NCBI RefSeq assembly: GCF_018383905.1
Contig: NZ_JAGYWA010000001.1
Coordinates: 124,001-188,000 of the forward strand
DNA: 64,000 nt
From: Flavobacterium branchiicola
GTDB lineage: Bacteria > Bacteroidota > Bacteroidia > Flavobacteriales > Flavobacteriaceae
Direction of reading: 5' to 3'
In this document: positions 7,023-16,085 of the stretch, piece by piece
How the letters are laid out: every line of letters begins with the position of its first letter
Position numbering within the stretch: the stretch's first letter is position 1
The notes under the pieces: generated by a model
What the model saw: the letters and a program-made list of their open reading frames with translations, nothing else
What the model was told of the DNA's origin: nothing
Databases searched by the model: none
Translations under genes and position numbers: made by a program

Positions 7023-9776
7023 TTAAAACTCCCTCTGTCTCTTCTTACCTCCTTTTTCATTTCCTGCAAAGTTTCCAATTTTATAAGCAAGCGAAAACAT
7101 TACGTAACGCTTTAAAACTGTATTTTCTTCATCCCGAATTGAGGTTGCTGAGATAGTTCTTGTCGCACTTTGATTTTGATTCAGAACATCATAAACCTTA
7201 ATTTTTGCGTAGAGTTTTTTGTCTAAAAAACCATAGGACAAACTCGTATTCCACAGATAAAAGTCTTTTTTGAAATCGCTCGAAATATTCGAATTATAAG
7301 TATATCCAAAATCATTTCCGAAAATAAATTTATCAGGCCAATAACTTGTTGTTTGTAAATTAATCCTATGCACAACATTTGATGTCGCGTCACGGGTATA
7401 GTTTTCATACTGTGTTTCGTTGTATGATAAACTGTACGATGGTGCAATTACCAATAAATCTCCGTATTCATAAGACAAATATACTTTTGGTGTTACCGCT
7501 GTAGATTTTGCATTATACAAAACTGCATTTGTATATCCTTTATCAAAGTTGTAAGAGCCGTTTAAAGCCAAACCATATCGAAGTGTATGCGCATCTTTTT
7601 TAACCGATTGATTCCAGTTCCCTCCAACTGAAAAAGCATAAGTCCCCGATAAATTTACATAAGTTGTGGTTCTTTTTCCGCTATCGTCATAAAACGAAGT
7701 AGAGAAAATATCATTGCTGTAATATTCTCCTCTGGCAAATAAACTATATCCCGAACGGGTACGGAAATCAAAGTTTCTAAAATTAAAACTAGCCGAATTC
7801 TTTTCAATTGGCGTTAAGTTAGGGTTTCCGATAATGGTATTCAGTGGATTGCTCAAATTGGCAACAGGCAATAAAAGACTCGATGCAGGAAGCGCATTAG
7901 AATAATCGTATTTAAAAGACATATTTTTTGAGCGGCTAAATTTATATCTAAACTGAGCGCTGGCAAAAGGTAAAGCATATTTCTTATTTAAATCGGTTAC
8001 TTTATCCAAATACAAAGCATGGTTATCATAATCGATAATTGAAGTTTTAGTATCCAGATTTACAGTAAATTTATTCTTCTGCAATGTGATTCCCACTTTT
8101 GGGCTAACCGAATTTTGTTTTGAAGTTGTATAGGTAGTCAAAGATTCATTTATATCGGTGTACGACTGATTTCCGGCATCAAAATCATACGTTTTTTGAT
8201 CTTTAATTTCTCTTTGCCAGTCAAAATCAGAACCAAATCTTATGCGTAAAGAGTCTGTAATAGGCTCTGTGTATTCAATATCTAACGAATAAGCATCATT
8301 GGTATTATCATTTTTACTCTTTTGATTTCTTTCGTCGTTTGGCTTATTATCCTGATAAAATATTGTTTCCGAAAGGTTCAATGCATCCGTAATCGCATTT
8401 GAATTATTATTATCAAAAACAAAACTCAGATTACGGTTCTTTTTTTCAAAAGCCCTGTTAAAGTTCAGCGTGTTTGCAAAATTTGTCGTTGTATTTTCTC
8501 TTTTAGATGCGGCTGTACTTTCGTTTAAAGATGCTCCGTTTTCATCTTCTGAAAAACTCGAGGAAGCCGAATCACTGTTTACACGTGTCTGATTGAATTT
8601 TGGTGTAAAGACAATTCGGGTGTTAGGATCGAGTTTGTATTCGAACTCAAAATTGGCTTTATTTCCCGTATTTTCATTTCTGGTTTTAGAATCAGAAGAG
8701 GTCAAAATATTTCCCGTTGGTAAAAAACTTAACTGATCTGCTTTACTGTCGTTGTTGGTTATGGTGTTGGAGAAATTATAACTTCCTGACGCCGAAAAGT
8801 CTTTAAACCATTCATCGGAATAATTAATTCCGGCCAGATTAGATTGCGTAATTCCTTTTCCGCTGGTTGTATTATCGCGATTGGCATTGTTATTTCTTCC
8901 TCCGCCCATATTATCAAAAACATCATCCATAGAAAAACCAGTCGAATTAATGTTATTTGACGAAGCCAAAACACTAATCTTTTGATTGTTATTAAAAAAA
9001 TTCAGCATCAGACTACTTTCATAACGATCATCAGAACCGTAACCTCCCAACATTTTTCCAAAAAAACCTTTGTTCTTCTTTTCGTCAATCGTAAAATTAA
9101 TAGATGAATTATCAGAACTTGATTCTTGTTTTGCGAGTTCTTCTTTCTTGGTTTTAAAATCCGAAACCTGCACTTTTTTGATAATATCAGCTGGCATATT
9201 TTTTAGAAGAAGTGCGCCATCTTTATCAAAAAATGCTTTCCCATTGACTAAAAACTGCGTTACTTCCCTCCCATTTACAGTCACTTTTCCATCATTATCT
9301 ACATCAACTCCGGGCAATTGTTTTAGCAAAGCCTCGACATTGGCATCGGGACGGAATTTATAAGACGAAGCATTAAACTCTAATGTATCTTTTTTGACTG
9401 TAATTGGAGCTGCTTCGGTTTTTATAATTACATTTTCTAATGCATTTACATTTTCAAGCATATAGAGTTTTCCAAAATCTTTGCTTTCCAGAATCTCTTT
9501 ATTTTCTTCAACCAAAGGCTGATAGCCCATATAGTTGATTTTTAGAAAAACAGGTTTCTCTATCTTTTTGGTTTGAATTCTAAAAGTTCCGTTTTTATCT
9601 GTCGTTGCATATTCGATAACTGCAGAATCTTTTACGGTTGTAAAATAAACTGTAGCCATTTCGAGTGGTAACTGCGTATTTATGTCAATAACAGTTCCTT
9701 TAATAACGATATCATTTTGAGCTTTTGCTGCAAAGCAAAAAAGAAAAAACAGTAGAAACGAGAAGTATTTGGTCAT
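7023..9776 (-). CDS. outer membrane beta-barrel family protein (TonB-receptor-like)
   Basis: A 917-residue protein with a signal peptide ending near KAQ (residue 19), an N-terminal carboxypeptidase-like regulatory domain (KGTVIDINTQLPLEMATVYF) and a plug-like segment (VEALLKQLPGVDVDNDGKV, then VNGREVTQFLVNGKAFFDKD). A long Asn/Ser/Asp-rich barrel follows. The LLKQLPGV and VNGREV motifs mark the OMP_b-brl_3 group of Bacteroidota barrels, which resemble TonB receptors but lack a recognised ligand. It stands alone on the minus strand with its start 123 bases from the der stop. Transport or peptide/metal handling has been suggested for relatives, but nothing here fixes a substrate. Confidence 0.88.
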   Translation of the reverse strand: MTKYFSFLLFFLFCFAAKAQNDIVIKGTVIDINTQLPLEMATVYFTTVKDSAVIEYATTDKNGTFRIQTKKIEKPVFLKINYMGYQPLVEENKEILESKDFGKLYMLENVNALENVIIKTEAAPITVKKDTLEFNASSYKFRPDANVEALLKQLPGVDVDNDGKVTVNGREVTQFLVNGKAFFDKDGALLLKNMPADIIKKVQVSDFKTKKEELAKQESSSDNSSINFTIDEKKNKGFFGKMLGGYGSDDRYESSLMLNFFNNNQKISVLASSNNINSTGFSMDDVFDNMGGGRNNNANRDNTTSGKGITQSNLAGINYSDEWFKDFSASGSYNFSNTITNNDSKADQLSFLPTGNILTSSDSKTRNENTGNKANFEFEYKLDPNTRIVFTPKFNQTRVNSDSASSSFSEDENGASLNESTAASKRENTTTNFANTLNFNRAFEKKNRNLSFVFDNNNSNAITDALNLSETIFYQDNKPNDERNQKSKNDNTNDAYSLDIEYTEPITDSLRIRFGSDFDWQREIKDQKTYDFDAGNQSYTDINESLTTYTTSKQNSVSPKVGITLQKNKFTVNLDTKTSIIDYDNHALYLDKVTDLNKKYALPFASAQFRYKFSRSKNMSFKYDYSNALPASSLLLPVANLSNPLNTIIGNPNLTPIEKNSASFNFRNFDFRTRSGYSLFARGEYYSNDIFSTSFYDDSGKRTTTYVNLSGTYAFSVGGNWNQSVKKDAHTLRYGLALNGSYNFDKGYTNAVLYNAKSTAVTPKVYLSYEYGDLLVIAPSYSLSYNETQYENYTRDATSNVVHRINLQTTSYWPDKFIFGNDFGYTYNSNISSDFKKDFYLWNTSLSYGFLDKKLYAKIKVYDVLNQNQSATRTISATSIRDEENTVLKRYVMFSLAYKIGNFAGNEKGGKKRQREF

Positions 9777-9863
9777 AAAAAAGTTGGTTAGAAAATATTA
9801 GACCCAATAAAAAGCCAAAGGTTTAATCGTAAATCGAATATTAAAAATACAACTATTATAAAG

Positions 9864-9894
9864 CAAAAAAAAATCCCCGACTTAGCAGGGATTT
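9864..9894 (-). terminator. rho-independent terminator after der
   Basis: On the minus strand AAATCCC and GGGATTT form a stem around a ten-base loop, followed by a run of T residues. It lies directly after the der stop codon. Confidence 0.75.
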
Positions 9895-9899
9895 CATTT

Positions 9900-11210
9900 T
9901 TATTTTTCTCTAATATAAATATCAATTGGCACTCCTGAAAAGTCCCAGTTTTCTCTAATTTTATTTTCAAGATATCTTTTATATGGTTCTTTAACATATT
10001 GTGGCATATTGGCAAAAAACACAAATTGAGGCGTTTGAGTTGGCAATTGCATACAATATTTAATTTTTACATATTTTCCTTTTGTTGCTGGTGGCGGATA
10101 AGCTTCGATTACTTTCAACATGTATTCGTTGAATTTTGAAGTCGCAATTCTTTGTTTTCTGTTTTCAAAAACCTGAACTGTAGCTTCAAGTGCTTTCAAT
10201 AAACGTTGTTTTGTTAAAGCCGAAACGAATAAAATTGGCACATCTGTAAATGGCATTAATTCTTTCTTAATTTTCTCTTCGTAATCACGAGAAGACATGG
10301 TATCTTTTTCAACCAAATCCCATTTGTTTACCAGGATTACAACACCTTTACGGTTTTTTTCTGCCAACCAGAAAATACTCTGATCCTGACCTTCAAATCC
10401 GCGGGTTGCATCGATAACCAATATACAAATATCTGCATGCTCAATTGCTCTTACAGAACGCATTACAGAATAAAATTCTAAATCTTCCTTAACTTTTGCT
10501 TTACGACGAATACCAGCAGTATCTACCAGATTAAATTCAAAACCAAAACGGTCAAATTTTGTATCAATCGCATCACGAGTTGTTCCTGCAATATCGGTAA
10601 CAATATAACGATCTTTACCAATTAAAGCATTGATAAAACTAGATTTACCTGCATTCGGACGCCCTACAACAGCAAAACGAGGCAATTCTTCTGTAACCTC
10701 AACTGGTTCTTTTTCCGGAAAAGCTTCAATTAAAGCATCTAATAAATCTCCGGTTCCGCTTCCTGAAATACTTGCGAAAGTATAATAATCTCCTAAACCA
10801 AGATTATAAAACTCAATCGCATCTTTTTCACGCATTGCGTTATCTACTTTGTTTACAGCCAATAAAACCGGTTTTGTTACTTTACGCAACAATTTGGCAA
10901 CCGTTTCGTCCATTGGTGTAATACCTTCTTCTACATCAACAACAAAAATAATAACATCGGCTTCGTCGATAGCAAGTTCTACTTGTTTACGGATTTCACC
11001 TTCAAATACGTCATCAGATCCGCGAACGTATCCACCCGTATCAATCACAGAAAACTCTTTTCCGTTCCACTCGCTTTTACCATAGTTTCTATCACGGGTA
11101 ACCCCAGATACTGAATCTACAATAGCTTCTCTTCTTTGTATCAGCCTATTAAAAAGGGTTGATTTCCCCACATTAGGTCTTCCTACTATCGCAACAATGT
11201 TATTACTCAT
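9900..11210 (-). CDS. der: ribosome biogenesis GTPase Der (EngA)
   Basis: A 436-residue protein with the two tandem GTPase domains unique to Der: first P-loop GRPNVGKS at residues 10-17 with DTGG and NKVD; second P-loop GRPNAGKS near residue 185 with DTAG and NKWD. The C-terminal KH-like domain follows ([20 protein letters not shown]). Der acts late in 50S ribosomal subunit assembly in the cytoplasm. Length and motif order are standard for the family. Transcribed on the minus strand and followed by its own terminator; the related GTPase Era lies upstream with the CHAP gene between them. Confidence 0.98.
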   Translation of the reverse strand: MSNNIVAIVGRPNVGKSTLFNRLIQRREAIVDSVSGVTRDRNYGKSEWNGKEFSVIDTGGYVRGSDDVFEGEIRKQVELAIDEADVIIFVVDVEEGITPMDETVAKLLRKVTKPVLLAVNKVDNAMREKDAIEFYNLGLGDYYTFASISGSGTGDLLDALIEAFPEKEPVEVTEELPRFAVVGRPNAGKSSFINALIGKDRYIVTDIAGTTRDAIDTKFDRFGFEFNLVDTAGIRRKAKVKEDLEFYSVMRSVRAIEHADICILVIDATRGFEGQDQSIFWLAEKNRKGVVILVNKWDLVEKDTMSSRDYEEKIKKELMPFTDVPILFVSALTKQRLLKALEATVQVFENRKQRIATSKFNEYMLKVIEAYPPPATKGKYVKIKYCMQLPTQTPQFVFFANMPQYVKEPYKRYLENKIRENWDFSGVPIDIYIREK

Positions 11211-11347
11211 TTTTTTGAATTTTAGATTTTAGATTTCAAATCTCAGATTCTTAATTTCTTAAGAACCTAATCACTTATAATCCAAAATGCTTTATTTAAA
11301 TTTTTTGCAAAGGTAAGTAAAAAAGTCGCTAAGATGCTAAGTTTCTA

Positions 11348-11365
11348 TCCCGATAGCTATCGGGA
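11348..11365. repeat. perfect 18-bp palindrome TCCCGATAGCTATCGGGA
   Basis: A perfect 18-bp palindrome in the 304-base gap between der and the CHAP gene. A near-identical palindrome (TCCCGAAAGCTTTAGGGA) is embedded in the REP copy at 20363-20380, and a shorter TCCCGAAACATCGGGA lies near 49498. It is probably a member of a dispersed repeat family. Confidence 0.8.
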
Positions 11366-11390
11366 CTAAGATTTTAATTGTTTTTCCAGC

Positions 11391-11482
11391 TATTTCGGGA
11401 GCTAATCCTGCTATCCGTTACAATCTTTTGTTCCGCTAAAGAAGCGTCACAAAAGGATTTCCACTACTATCAGGGCTAGGGC
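11391..11482 (-). repeat. composite intergenic repeat, copy R1 (3' of CHAP gene)
   Basis: Read on the minus strand: a CCCTAGCCCTGATAGTAGTG flank, a hairpin built from ATCCTTTTGTG and GAACAAAAGAT, then a TAACGGATAGCAGGATTAGC flank. R2 at 12151 carries the same hairpin arms, and R3 at 25629 carries the same two flanks around a different hairpin. It begins 33 bases after the CHAP stop codon and may terminate that transcript. Together with the palindrome at 11348 it accounts for most of the 11211-11514 gap. Confidence 0.75.
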
Positions 11483-11514
11483 ATCCCGGTTTCAGGAATA
11501 TTTTCGCTAAAAAT

Positions 11515-12108
11515 CTACCCTTTTCTCAACCAGCCTTGCAGCCTTTTATTCTCGATTTTATATTTTCCGTCGTGGTTTTCTAACGCAATTACTTCTCTCG
11601 AACTGCTAAATGGTCCGGGATTCTGCTGAATAATCTCAATTTCATTTTCAGAAACTTTAGAAATTATGGCGACGTGTCCAAATCTGTTTAAAACCGATCC
11701 TGAAAAAATGACCAAATCTCCTGTTTCAGGTTTCGATTTGCTTGAATTGGTGTATTGAATTAAACCACGTTTCAAATTCAAATCACCATCTTTTACTTTT
11801 GGGTCAAAAAAATCTTTGGCGTGACCGTATGCATCCGGCATTTTATGATTGTAATGTTCATAATAATATCGTTTTACAAACTCAACGCACTGGTATTTAA
11901 GACCTAAATTGTAATTATCTTTTGTAACGTTTCTTTCCAGAACATGGTCTACACCACCATTATAATATACTTTCACTCCATTTAAGCTATCCAGTATCTG
12001 TCCTATTTTATAGTCGCGATTTAGATTTGCTTTTTTTACAACTTTAATTCCCGCAAAACCCACAACCAAAACTGAAATTATCAGAAGAGTAATCTTTTTA
12101 ATTTTCAT
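11515..12108 (-). CDS. CHAP domain-containing protein
   Basis: A 197-residue protein with an N-terminal hydrophobic anchor or signal (about residues 5-22) and a CHAP amidase/peptidase domain. The catalytic Cys is C74 in KYQCVEFVKRYYYEH and the catalytic His is H145 in NRFGHVAIIS, the usual Cys-His spacing. CHAP enzymes cleave peptidoglycan amide bonds or glutathionylspermidine; the exported form here points to the cell wall. The gene is isolated between two copies of the same intergenic repeat (11391-11482 and 12151-12235) in opposite orientation, between the der and era GTPase genes. The substrate is not determined. Confidence 0.88.
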   Translation of the reverse strand: MKIKKITLLIISVLVVGFAGIKVVKKANLNRDYKIGQILDSLNGVKVYYNGGVDHVLERNVTKDNYNLGLKYQCVEFVKRYYYEHYNHKMPDAYGHAKDFFDPKVKDGDLNLKRGLIQYTNSSKSKPETGDLVIFSGSVLNRFGHVAIISKVSENEIEIIQQNPGPFSSSREVIALENHDGKYKIENKRLQGWLRKG

Positions 12109-12150
12109 TTATTCTATTTTAAAACTACTTTTCTTGCTAACTCTGTTTGC

Positions 12151-12235
12151 GTGAGGGATAGAAGTGGAAATCCTTTTGTGTAATGAAATGGAACAAAAGA
12201 TTGCAACGTATAGCCCGACCCGGAGGGACACGCCC
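12151..12235 (+). repeat. composite intergenic repeat, copy R2 (3' of era)
   Basis: Contains GATAGAAGTGGAAATCC, the hairpin arms ATCCTTTTGTG and GAACAAAAGAT, then a TATAGCCCGACCCGGAGGG end. The hairpin is the same as in R1 at 11391-11482, in the opposite orientation; the 3' flank is a different version from that of R1 and R3. It ends nine bases from the era stop codon. Confidence 0.75.
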
Positions 12236-12243
12236 AAATAATA

Positions 12244-13125
12244 TTACTGATTATAGCCGAATCGTTTTAACATATTGGCATTACTTCTCCAGTTTTTGTT
12301 GACTTTTACATAAAGTTCAATGTGAATTTGTTTCCCGAAGAATTTCTCTAAATCGGCACGGGCATCTGTTCCTACTTTTTTCAAAGCGGCACCTTTGTGA
12401 CCAATAATGATTCCTTTTTGAGTATCGCGTTCCACCATAATTACCGAACGGATACGGATAATTTTTTCGTCTTCAAAAAATTCTTCTGTTACGATTTCAA
12501 CCGCATACGGAATCTCTTTGCTGTAATTCAACAAGATTTTCTCACGGATGGTTTCATTTACGAAAAAACGTTCCGGTTTGTCTGTTAACTGATCTTTTGG
12601 GTAATAAGCCGGAGATTCTGGCAATAACTCAATAATACGTCCGAAAACTTCTGGTACATTGAAGTTCTGTAAAGCCGAAATTGGGAAAATTTCTGCATTT
12701 GGCACTTTTTCTTTCCAGAAAGCTACCTGAGTTTCTAATTGTTCCTGGTTTGAATTGTCGATTTTATTTAAAAGTAATAAAACCGGAATTTTAGCGTGAA
12801 TGATTTTATTAAAGAAAGCTTCGTCTTTAAGATCCTGCTCGCCTATTTCGACCATATAAACTAAAATGTCTGCATCTTCAAAAGCCGATTTCACGAAGTT
12901 CATCATCGATTCCTGCATTTCATAAGCCGGTTTGATGATTCCGGGAGTATCCGACAAGACTAACTGAAAGTCTTCTCCGTTTACGATTCCTAAAATTCTA
13001 TGACGTGTAGTTTGTGCTTTTGATGTAATGATCGACAATCGCTCTCCAACGAAAGCGTTCATTAATGTTGATTTTCCAACATTTGGATTTCCGATGATGT
13101 TTACGAAACCTGCTTTATGTGACAT
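12244..13125 (-). CDS. era: GTPase Era
   Basis: A 293-residue protein with an N-terminal GTPase domain (P-loop GNPNVGKST at residues 12-20, DTPG in LSDTPGIIKPAYEMQ, NKID) and a C-terminal KH RNA-binding domain with the diagnostic IIGHKGAALKKVGTDARADL segment. Era binds the 3' end of 16S rRNA and assists 30S subunit maturation. Length and motifs are standard. Minus strand; upstream lies the initiator tRNA gene transcribed the other way, downstream the R2 repeat and the CHAP gene. Confidence 0.98.
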   Translation of the reverse strand: MSHKAGFVNIIGNPNVGKSTLMNAFVGERLSIITSKAQTTRHRILGIVNGEDFQLVLSDTPGIIKPAYEMQESMMNFVKSAFEDADILVYMVEIGEQDLKDEAFFNKIIHAKIPVLLLLNKIDNSNQEQLETQVAFWKEKVPNAEIFPISALQNFNVPEVFGRIIELLPESPAYYPKDQLTDKPERFFVNETIREKILLNYSKEIPYAVEIVTEEFFEDEKIIRIRSVIMVERDTQKGIIIGHKGAALKKVGTDARADLEKFFGKQIHIELYVKVNKNWRSNANMLKRFGYNQ

Positions 13126-13199
13126 TTGTGAATAATTTATTTTGCAAAGGTAGTCATATCAAGTTAATACAGAAAATAAAACATTTTTTTAAGTTTTCG

Positions 13200-13229
13200 T
13201 TGGATTTCTCAAAAATCGGCGTATCTTTG
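13200..13229 (+). promoter_or_regulatory. promoter of initiator tRNA
   Basis: TATCTTTG at 13222-13229 is a perfect TAnnTTTG -7 element, and TTG at 13200-13202 sits at the expected -33 distance (19-base spacer). The tRNA begins 13 bases after the -7 element. Confidence 0.75.
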
Positions 13230-13241
13230 CACCCGAAACAT

Positions 13242-13314
13242 CGCGGGATAGAGCAGTAGGCAGCTCGTCGGGCTCATAACCCGAAGGTCACAGGTTCGAG
13301 TCCTGTTCCCGCTA
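13242..13314 (+). tRNA. tRNA-fMet (anticodon CAT), initiator
   Basis: Cloverleaf: acceptor CGCGGGA with TCCCGCT, D arm GAGC/GCTC, anticodon stem TCGGG/CCCGA around CTCATAA, T arm ACAGG TTCGAGT CCTGT. The three consecutive G:C pairs in the anticodon stem and the unpaired first acceptor position are initiator hallmarks. The 3' CCA is not encoded (CTA follows the discriminator A). A GAAA-loop terminator follows directly. Confidence 0.95.
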
Positions 13315-13322
13315 CTAAGACA

Positions 13323-13354
13323 AAAAGCTTCAGAGAAATCTGAAGCTTTTTTTG
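13323..13354 (+). terminator. GAAA-loop terminator after tRNA-fMet
   Basis: A perfect stem AAAGCTTCAGA / TCTGAAGCTTT with a GAAA tetraloop followed by T7. It is the first of five closely related terminators in 3.3 kb (13429, 14345, 16111, 16613). Confidence 0.9.
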
Positions 13355-13390
13355 TTTTAACAGATTCGTAGGCACATATCCACCGCGGCG

Positions 13391-13458
13391 GACACAGGTT
13401 CGAGTCTTCGCGCGGCGAACTACTAAGACAAAGCTTCAGAGAAATCTGAAGCTTTTTT
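13391..13458 (+). pseudogene. decayed copy of tRNA-fMet 3' end plus terminator
   Basis: GACACAGGTTCGAGTC repeats the T arm of the tRNA at 13242, then the acceptor half is replaced by a GC-rich segment (TTCGCGCGGCGAA, itself a small hairpin), then CTACTAAGACA and the GAAA-loop terminator resume. The T stem cannot pair, so this is not a functional tRNA. Confidence 0.7.
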
Positions 13459-13581
13459 TTGCTTGTTTAGATTTACAGAATACTTCCAAATTAAGATTAG
13501 TAGTGCAAAGTCAAGAGACATTCGCACAGGTATTCAAAGAAATAAAATAAGTTATAAAAGTGATTTAATCGAAATCTCTTC

Positions 13582-13589
13582 TACTTTTG
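13582..13589 (+). promoter_or_regulatory. TAnnTTTG element abutting truC start
   Basis: TACTTTTG fits the -7 consensus and lies only four bases before the truC ATG at 13594. If used, the transcript would start at or next to the ATG, giving a leaderless mRNA. Confidence 0.45.
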
Positions 13590-13593
13590 CCAA

Positions 13594-14289
13594 ATGTTAG
13601 AAATTCTTTACCAGGACGAATATATCATAGCAATTAATAAACCAAGCGGATTACTGGTTCACAAATCATTTTATGCACGCGATGCAAAAGTGTATGCTAT
13701 TCAGGAATTGAGAAATCAGATAGGTCAACACGTTTATCCTATTCATCGGTTAGACCGAAAAACATCTGGCGTCTTGTTATTTGCATTGGACGCAGCCGTT
13801 TTAAAAATTATGAATGATCGTTTTGCCACACGCGAAGTCGAAAAAAAATATTTGGCAATTTTACGTGGCTGGTCACCCGAAGAACTTACGATTGATTATG
13901 ATTTAACCAATGATGATGACATTAAACAAAATGCAATAACCTACTTTCATCGCTTGCAAAAAGTCGAAATTGAGTTAGAATTTAACAACAAACCAACTTC
14001 AAGATATTGTCTGGTAGAAGCTATTCCCGAAACGGGACGTATGCACCAATTACGAAAACATTTCAAACATATTTTTCATCCCATTTTAGGAAGTCGTCCG
14101 CATGGTTGTAACAAACAAAATAAATTATGGCTAGAGAATTATGACCTGAAAGGAATGATGCTTCATGCACATCAATTAATTTTTAATCATCCAATAACAA
14201 ATGAGCAACTAATCCTGAATGCAAAGATTAACGAAGAGTTTAGCAGAGTTGGCACTATTCTTAATCTGGATTTGAGTAAGTATAAATAG
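13594..14289 (+). CDS. truC: tRNA pseudouridine synthase TruC-like (RluA family)
   Basis: A 231-residue protein of the RluA pseudouridine synthase family. The start MLEILYQDEYIIAINKPSGL and the HRLDRKTSGVLL motif with catalytic Asp54 are close to TruC, which makes pseudouridine 65 in some tRNAs. The later GRMHQLRKHFKHIFHPILG segment is the conserved motif III. It is slightly shorter than the E. coli enzyme (about 260 residues). It sits between two decayed copies of the initiator-tRNA 3' end, so it may have arrived or been trapped at that locus. The symbol is by resemblance; related RluA-type enzymes could act on rRNA. Confidence 0.85.
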   Translation: MLEILYQDEYIIAINKPSGLLVHKSFYARDAKVYAIQELRNQIGQHVYPIHRLDRKTSGVLLFALDAAVLKIMNDRFATREVEKKYLAILRGWSPEELTIDYDLTNDDDIKQNAITYFHRLQKVEIELEFNNKPTSRYCLVEAIPETGRMHQLRKHFKHIFHPILGSRPHGCNKQNKLWLENYDLKGMMLHAHQLIFNHPITNEQLILNAKINEEFSRVGTILNLDLSKYK

Positions 14290-14325
14290 AATAATCCTCA
14301 AAAAAACGGGTTAGATATTTCAATA

Positions 14326-14373
14326 CTTCCCACTAAAAACAACAAAACTTCAGAGAAATCTGGAGCTTTTTTT
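14326..14373 (+). pseudogene. second decayed tRNA 3' end with terminator
   Basis: CTTCCCACTAAAAACAACAA lines up with TTCCCGCTACTAAGACAA of the initiator tRNA trailer, followed by ACTTCAGA GAAA TCTGGAGCTT and T7. The tRNA part is badly eroded; the terminator hairpin still looks functional and can serve truC. Confidence 0.6.
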
Positions 14374-14462
14374 ATTCTGAAAATTTGATTTTGATTTCAG
14401 CTTCGAAGTTAGAAGATATTCATAAAACTCTTCATAAAGACATTGCGATAAGTGAAGTCTTA

Positions 14463-15275
14463 TTATTTATTTTTCGCAATCCTAAATCCAAAACCGTCAT
14501 TTCGTGTGCTTATTGGAGATTGATATCTAACTTCAGGCATATGAATTCCGTATTCTAATGGTTTTCCATCTGCACCTTGGGTTTCGTAAAACCAACTAAC
14601 ACCTTTCGAGATTTTATACGACCCTTCTCCTTCTGTTGGCCCTTGTGGATTTTTTTTACTTACTAAACTATCCTTTTCGGGATTATACCAATCAGAAACC
14701 CATTCACCAACATTTCCAGTCATATCATAAATCCCCAATTCATTCGGCTTAAGAAGTCCAACTTTATGAAAAATGCCGTCTGAGTTTTCTTTTACCCAAC
14801 CAATCTCAATTGGATTATTACTGCCACTATATTTGTAGTTTTTAGTTTTCTTACCTCCTTTAGCGGCATATTCCCATTCTGCTTCTGTTGGCAATCTTCC
14901 TCCTGCCCACTTTGCATACTCATTTGCTTCATCCCAAGTTGCAAGCATCGGATTTTCATCTATCCATTTATAATAGACTTTTACTCCGTGTGCATTTTCT
15001 ATAGGTGCTTCAGGCATTTTTCTACTTGTGTTTTCACAAAACTCCCTAAACTGCTTAACCGTTATTTCATATTTGCTAATATAAAAATCATCAAGTTCGA
15101 CCATGCGGTTTGGACTTGTAAAACCATTTATTGTATCACCTTTTGGAGTAATGATGATTTGATTTTTGCCTTGTTCAAAAGTCCCTCCATCTACAAAAAC
15201 CCAGTCAATATTGTCTTCTTTACAGGAAGTAAATACCAAAAACGCCAGGGAGATTATAAATATTTGTATTTTCAT
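14463..15275 (-). CDS. SUMF1/formylglycine-type lipoprotein
   Basis: A 270-residue protein with a lipoprotein signal peptide (LVFTSC, lipobox Cys at residue 18) and one SUMF1/FGE-sulfatase domain: FVDGGTFEQGK, YISKYEITVKQFREFCE, ARLPTEAEWEYAAKGG-like segment (GGRLPTEAEWEYAAKGG), GIYDMTGNVGEWVSDWYNP and the final TRNDGFGFRI. The fold is the same as GldK and GldJ in the gliding machinery, but this protein is much shorter than either. The copper-binding Cys pair of true formylglycine-generating enzymes is not seen, so catalysis is doubtful. Function unknown; a surface or periplasmic structural role is possible. Confidence 0.85.
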   Translation of the reverse strand: MKIQIFIISLAFLVFTSCKEDNIDWVFVDGGTFEQGKNQIIITPKGDTINGFTSPNRMVELDDFYISKYEITVKQFREFCENTSRKMPEAPIENAHGVKVYYKWIDENPMLATWDEANEYAKWAGGRLPTEAEWEYAAKGGKKTKNYKYSGSNNPIEIGWVKENSDGIFHKVGLLKPNELGIYDMTGNVGEWVSDWYNPEKDSLVSKKNPQGPTEGEGSYKISKGVSWFYETQGADGKPLEYGIHMPEVRYQSPISTRNDGFGFRIAKNK

Positions 15276-15510
15276 AATGTCTTTTTAAAAATTACTATCA
15301 AATTTGTGGTAAACTACACACAAAGTTATCCAAATTTAATATCTGATTTTCGTTGTATTAATTTTAAAAAAAATACTTAACCCTATAAAGTTTGAAGAAC
15401 AGAAAACTTGTACTATTTATTTTTTGTAAATTTGATTTTATCTGCAAATAAAAAAAATTTGCTAATAATTTTAGCAAAGAACTTCTAAATCATTTATCTA
15501 AAAACAATCA

Positions 15511-16011
15511 ATGTCTACTCTTTATCAAAGCCCAAGAATAATTATTCGAGAATTTTTACCTCAGGAACAACAAACTTTTTTAGATCTTTTTAAAGATAAT
15601 CAAGTTACACAATACCTCCCGGAAACTTCACCAGAAAGATATGTAGAAATGTTTCATGAATTACTTGAAAATTACGAAAAGAAAGATCTTAGTCGATGGG
15701 CAATATTTGACACTACAAATAATAATTTTATAGGAATGTGTGTCGCTCGTATTTTTGTACACAACACCAAGCAAATAGAGATTGGCTATGTACTTAGCCA
15801 GGAATATTGGGGAAAAGGTATTGCTACAGAAGTATGCAAGGCAATAACGCAATATAGTTTTGCAAACACAAACACTAAAGAAGTTGTTGCGATAACAGAT
15901 CTCGATAATACCGGATCGCAAAACGTACTACAAAAAGCCGGATTTGAACGATTAAATAATTTAATGAGAAATGAAGAAGAGTTAGCCTATTTTAAAATAG
16001 AGCGAGTATAA
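15511..16011 (+). CDS. GNAT family N-acetyltransferase
   Basis: A 166-residue acetyltransferase of the RimJ/RimL-like group: IIIREFLPQEQQTFLDLF at the N-terminus, the acetyl-CoA-binding EIGYVLSQEYWGKGIATEVC segment at about residues 90-110 with the Q/RxxGxG/A pattern as WGKGIA, and the DLDNTGSQNVLQKAGFERL tail typical of the family. It would transfer an acetyl group to an amine or protein N-terminus in the cytoplasm; substrate unknown. It is the last gene before a 520-base gap leading to tRNA-Glu. Confidence 0.9.
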   Translation: MSTLYQSPRIIIREFLPQEQQTFLDLFKDNQVTQYLPETSPERYVEMFHELLENYEKKDLSRWAIFDTTNNNFIGMCVARIFVHNTKQIEIGYVLSQEYWGKGIATEVCKAITQYSFANTNTKEVVAITDLDNTGSQNVLQKAGFERLNNLMRNEEELAYFKIERV

Positions 16012-16085
16012 TATTTTAAATTGGGCAGGAATAAAAGGACGATATAACATCTAAAATTGTAAAGTTTTTAAATCATACCTATAAA

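Noticed and set aside
9788..10024. Minus-strand ORF at the end of der
   Set aside because: It overlaps the der 3' end and terminator in another frame and has no supporting pattern.
13391..13430. Second functional tRNA after tRNA-fMet
   Set aside because: The T arm is present but the T stem and acceptor do not pair and no anticodon arm is found.
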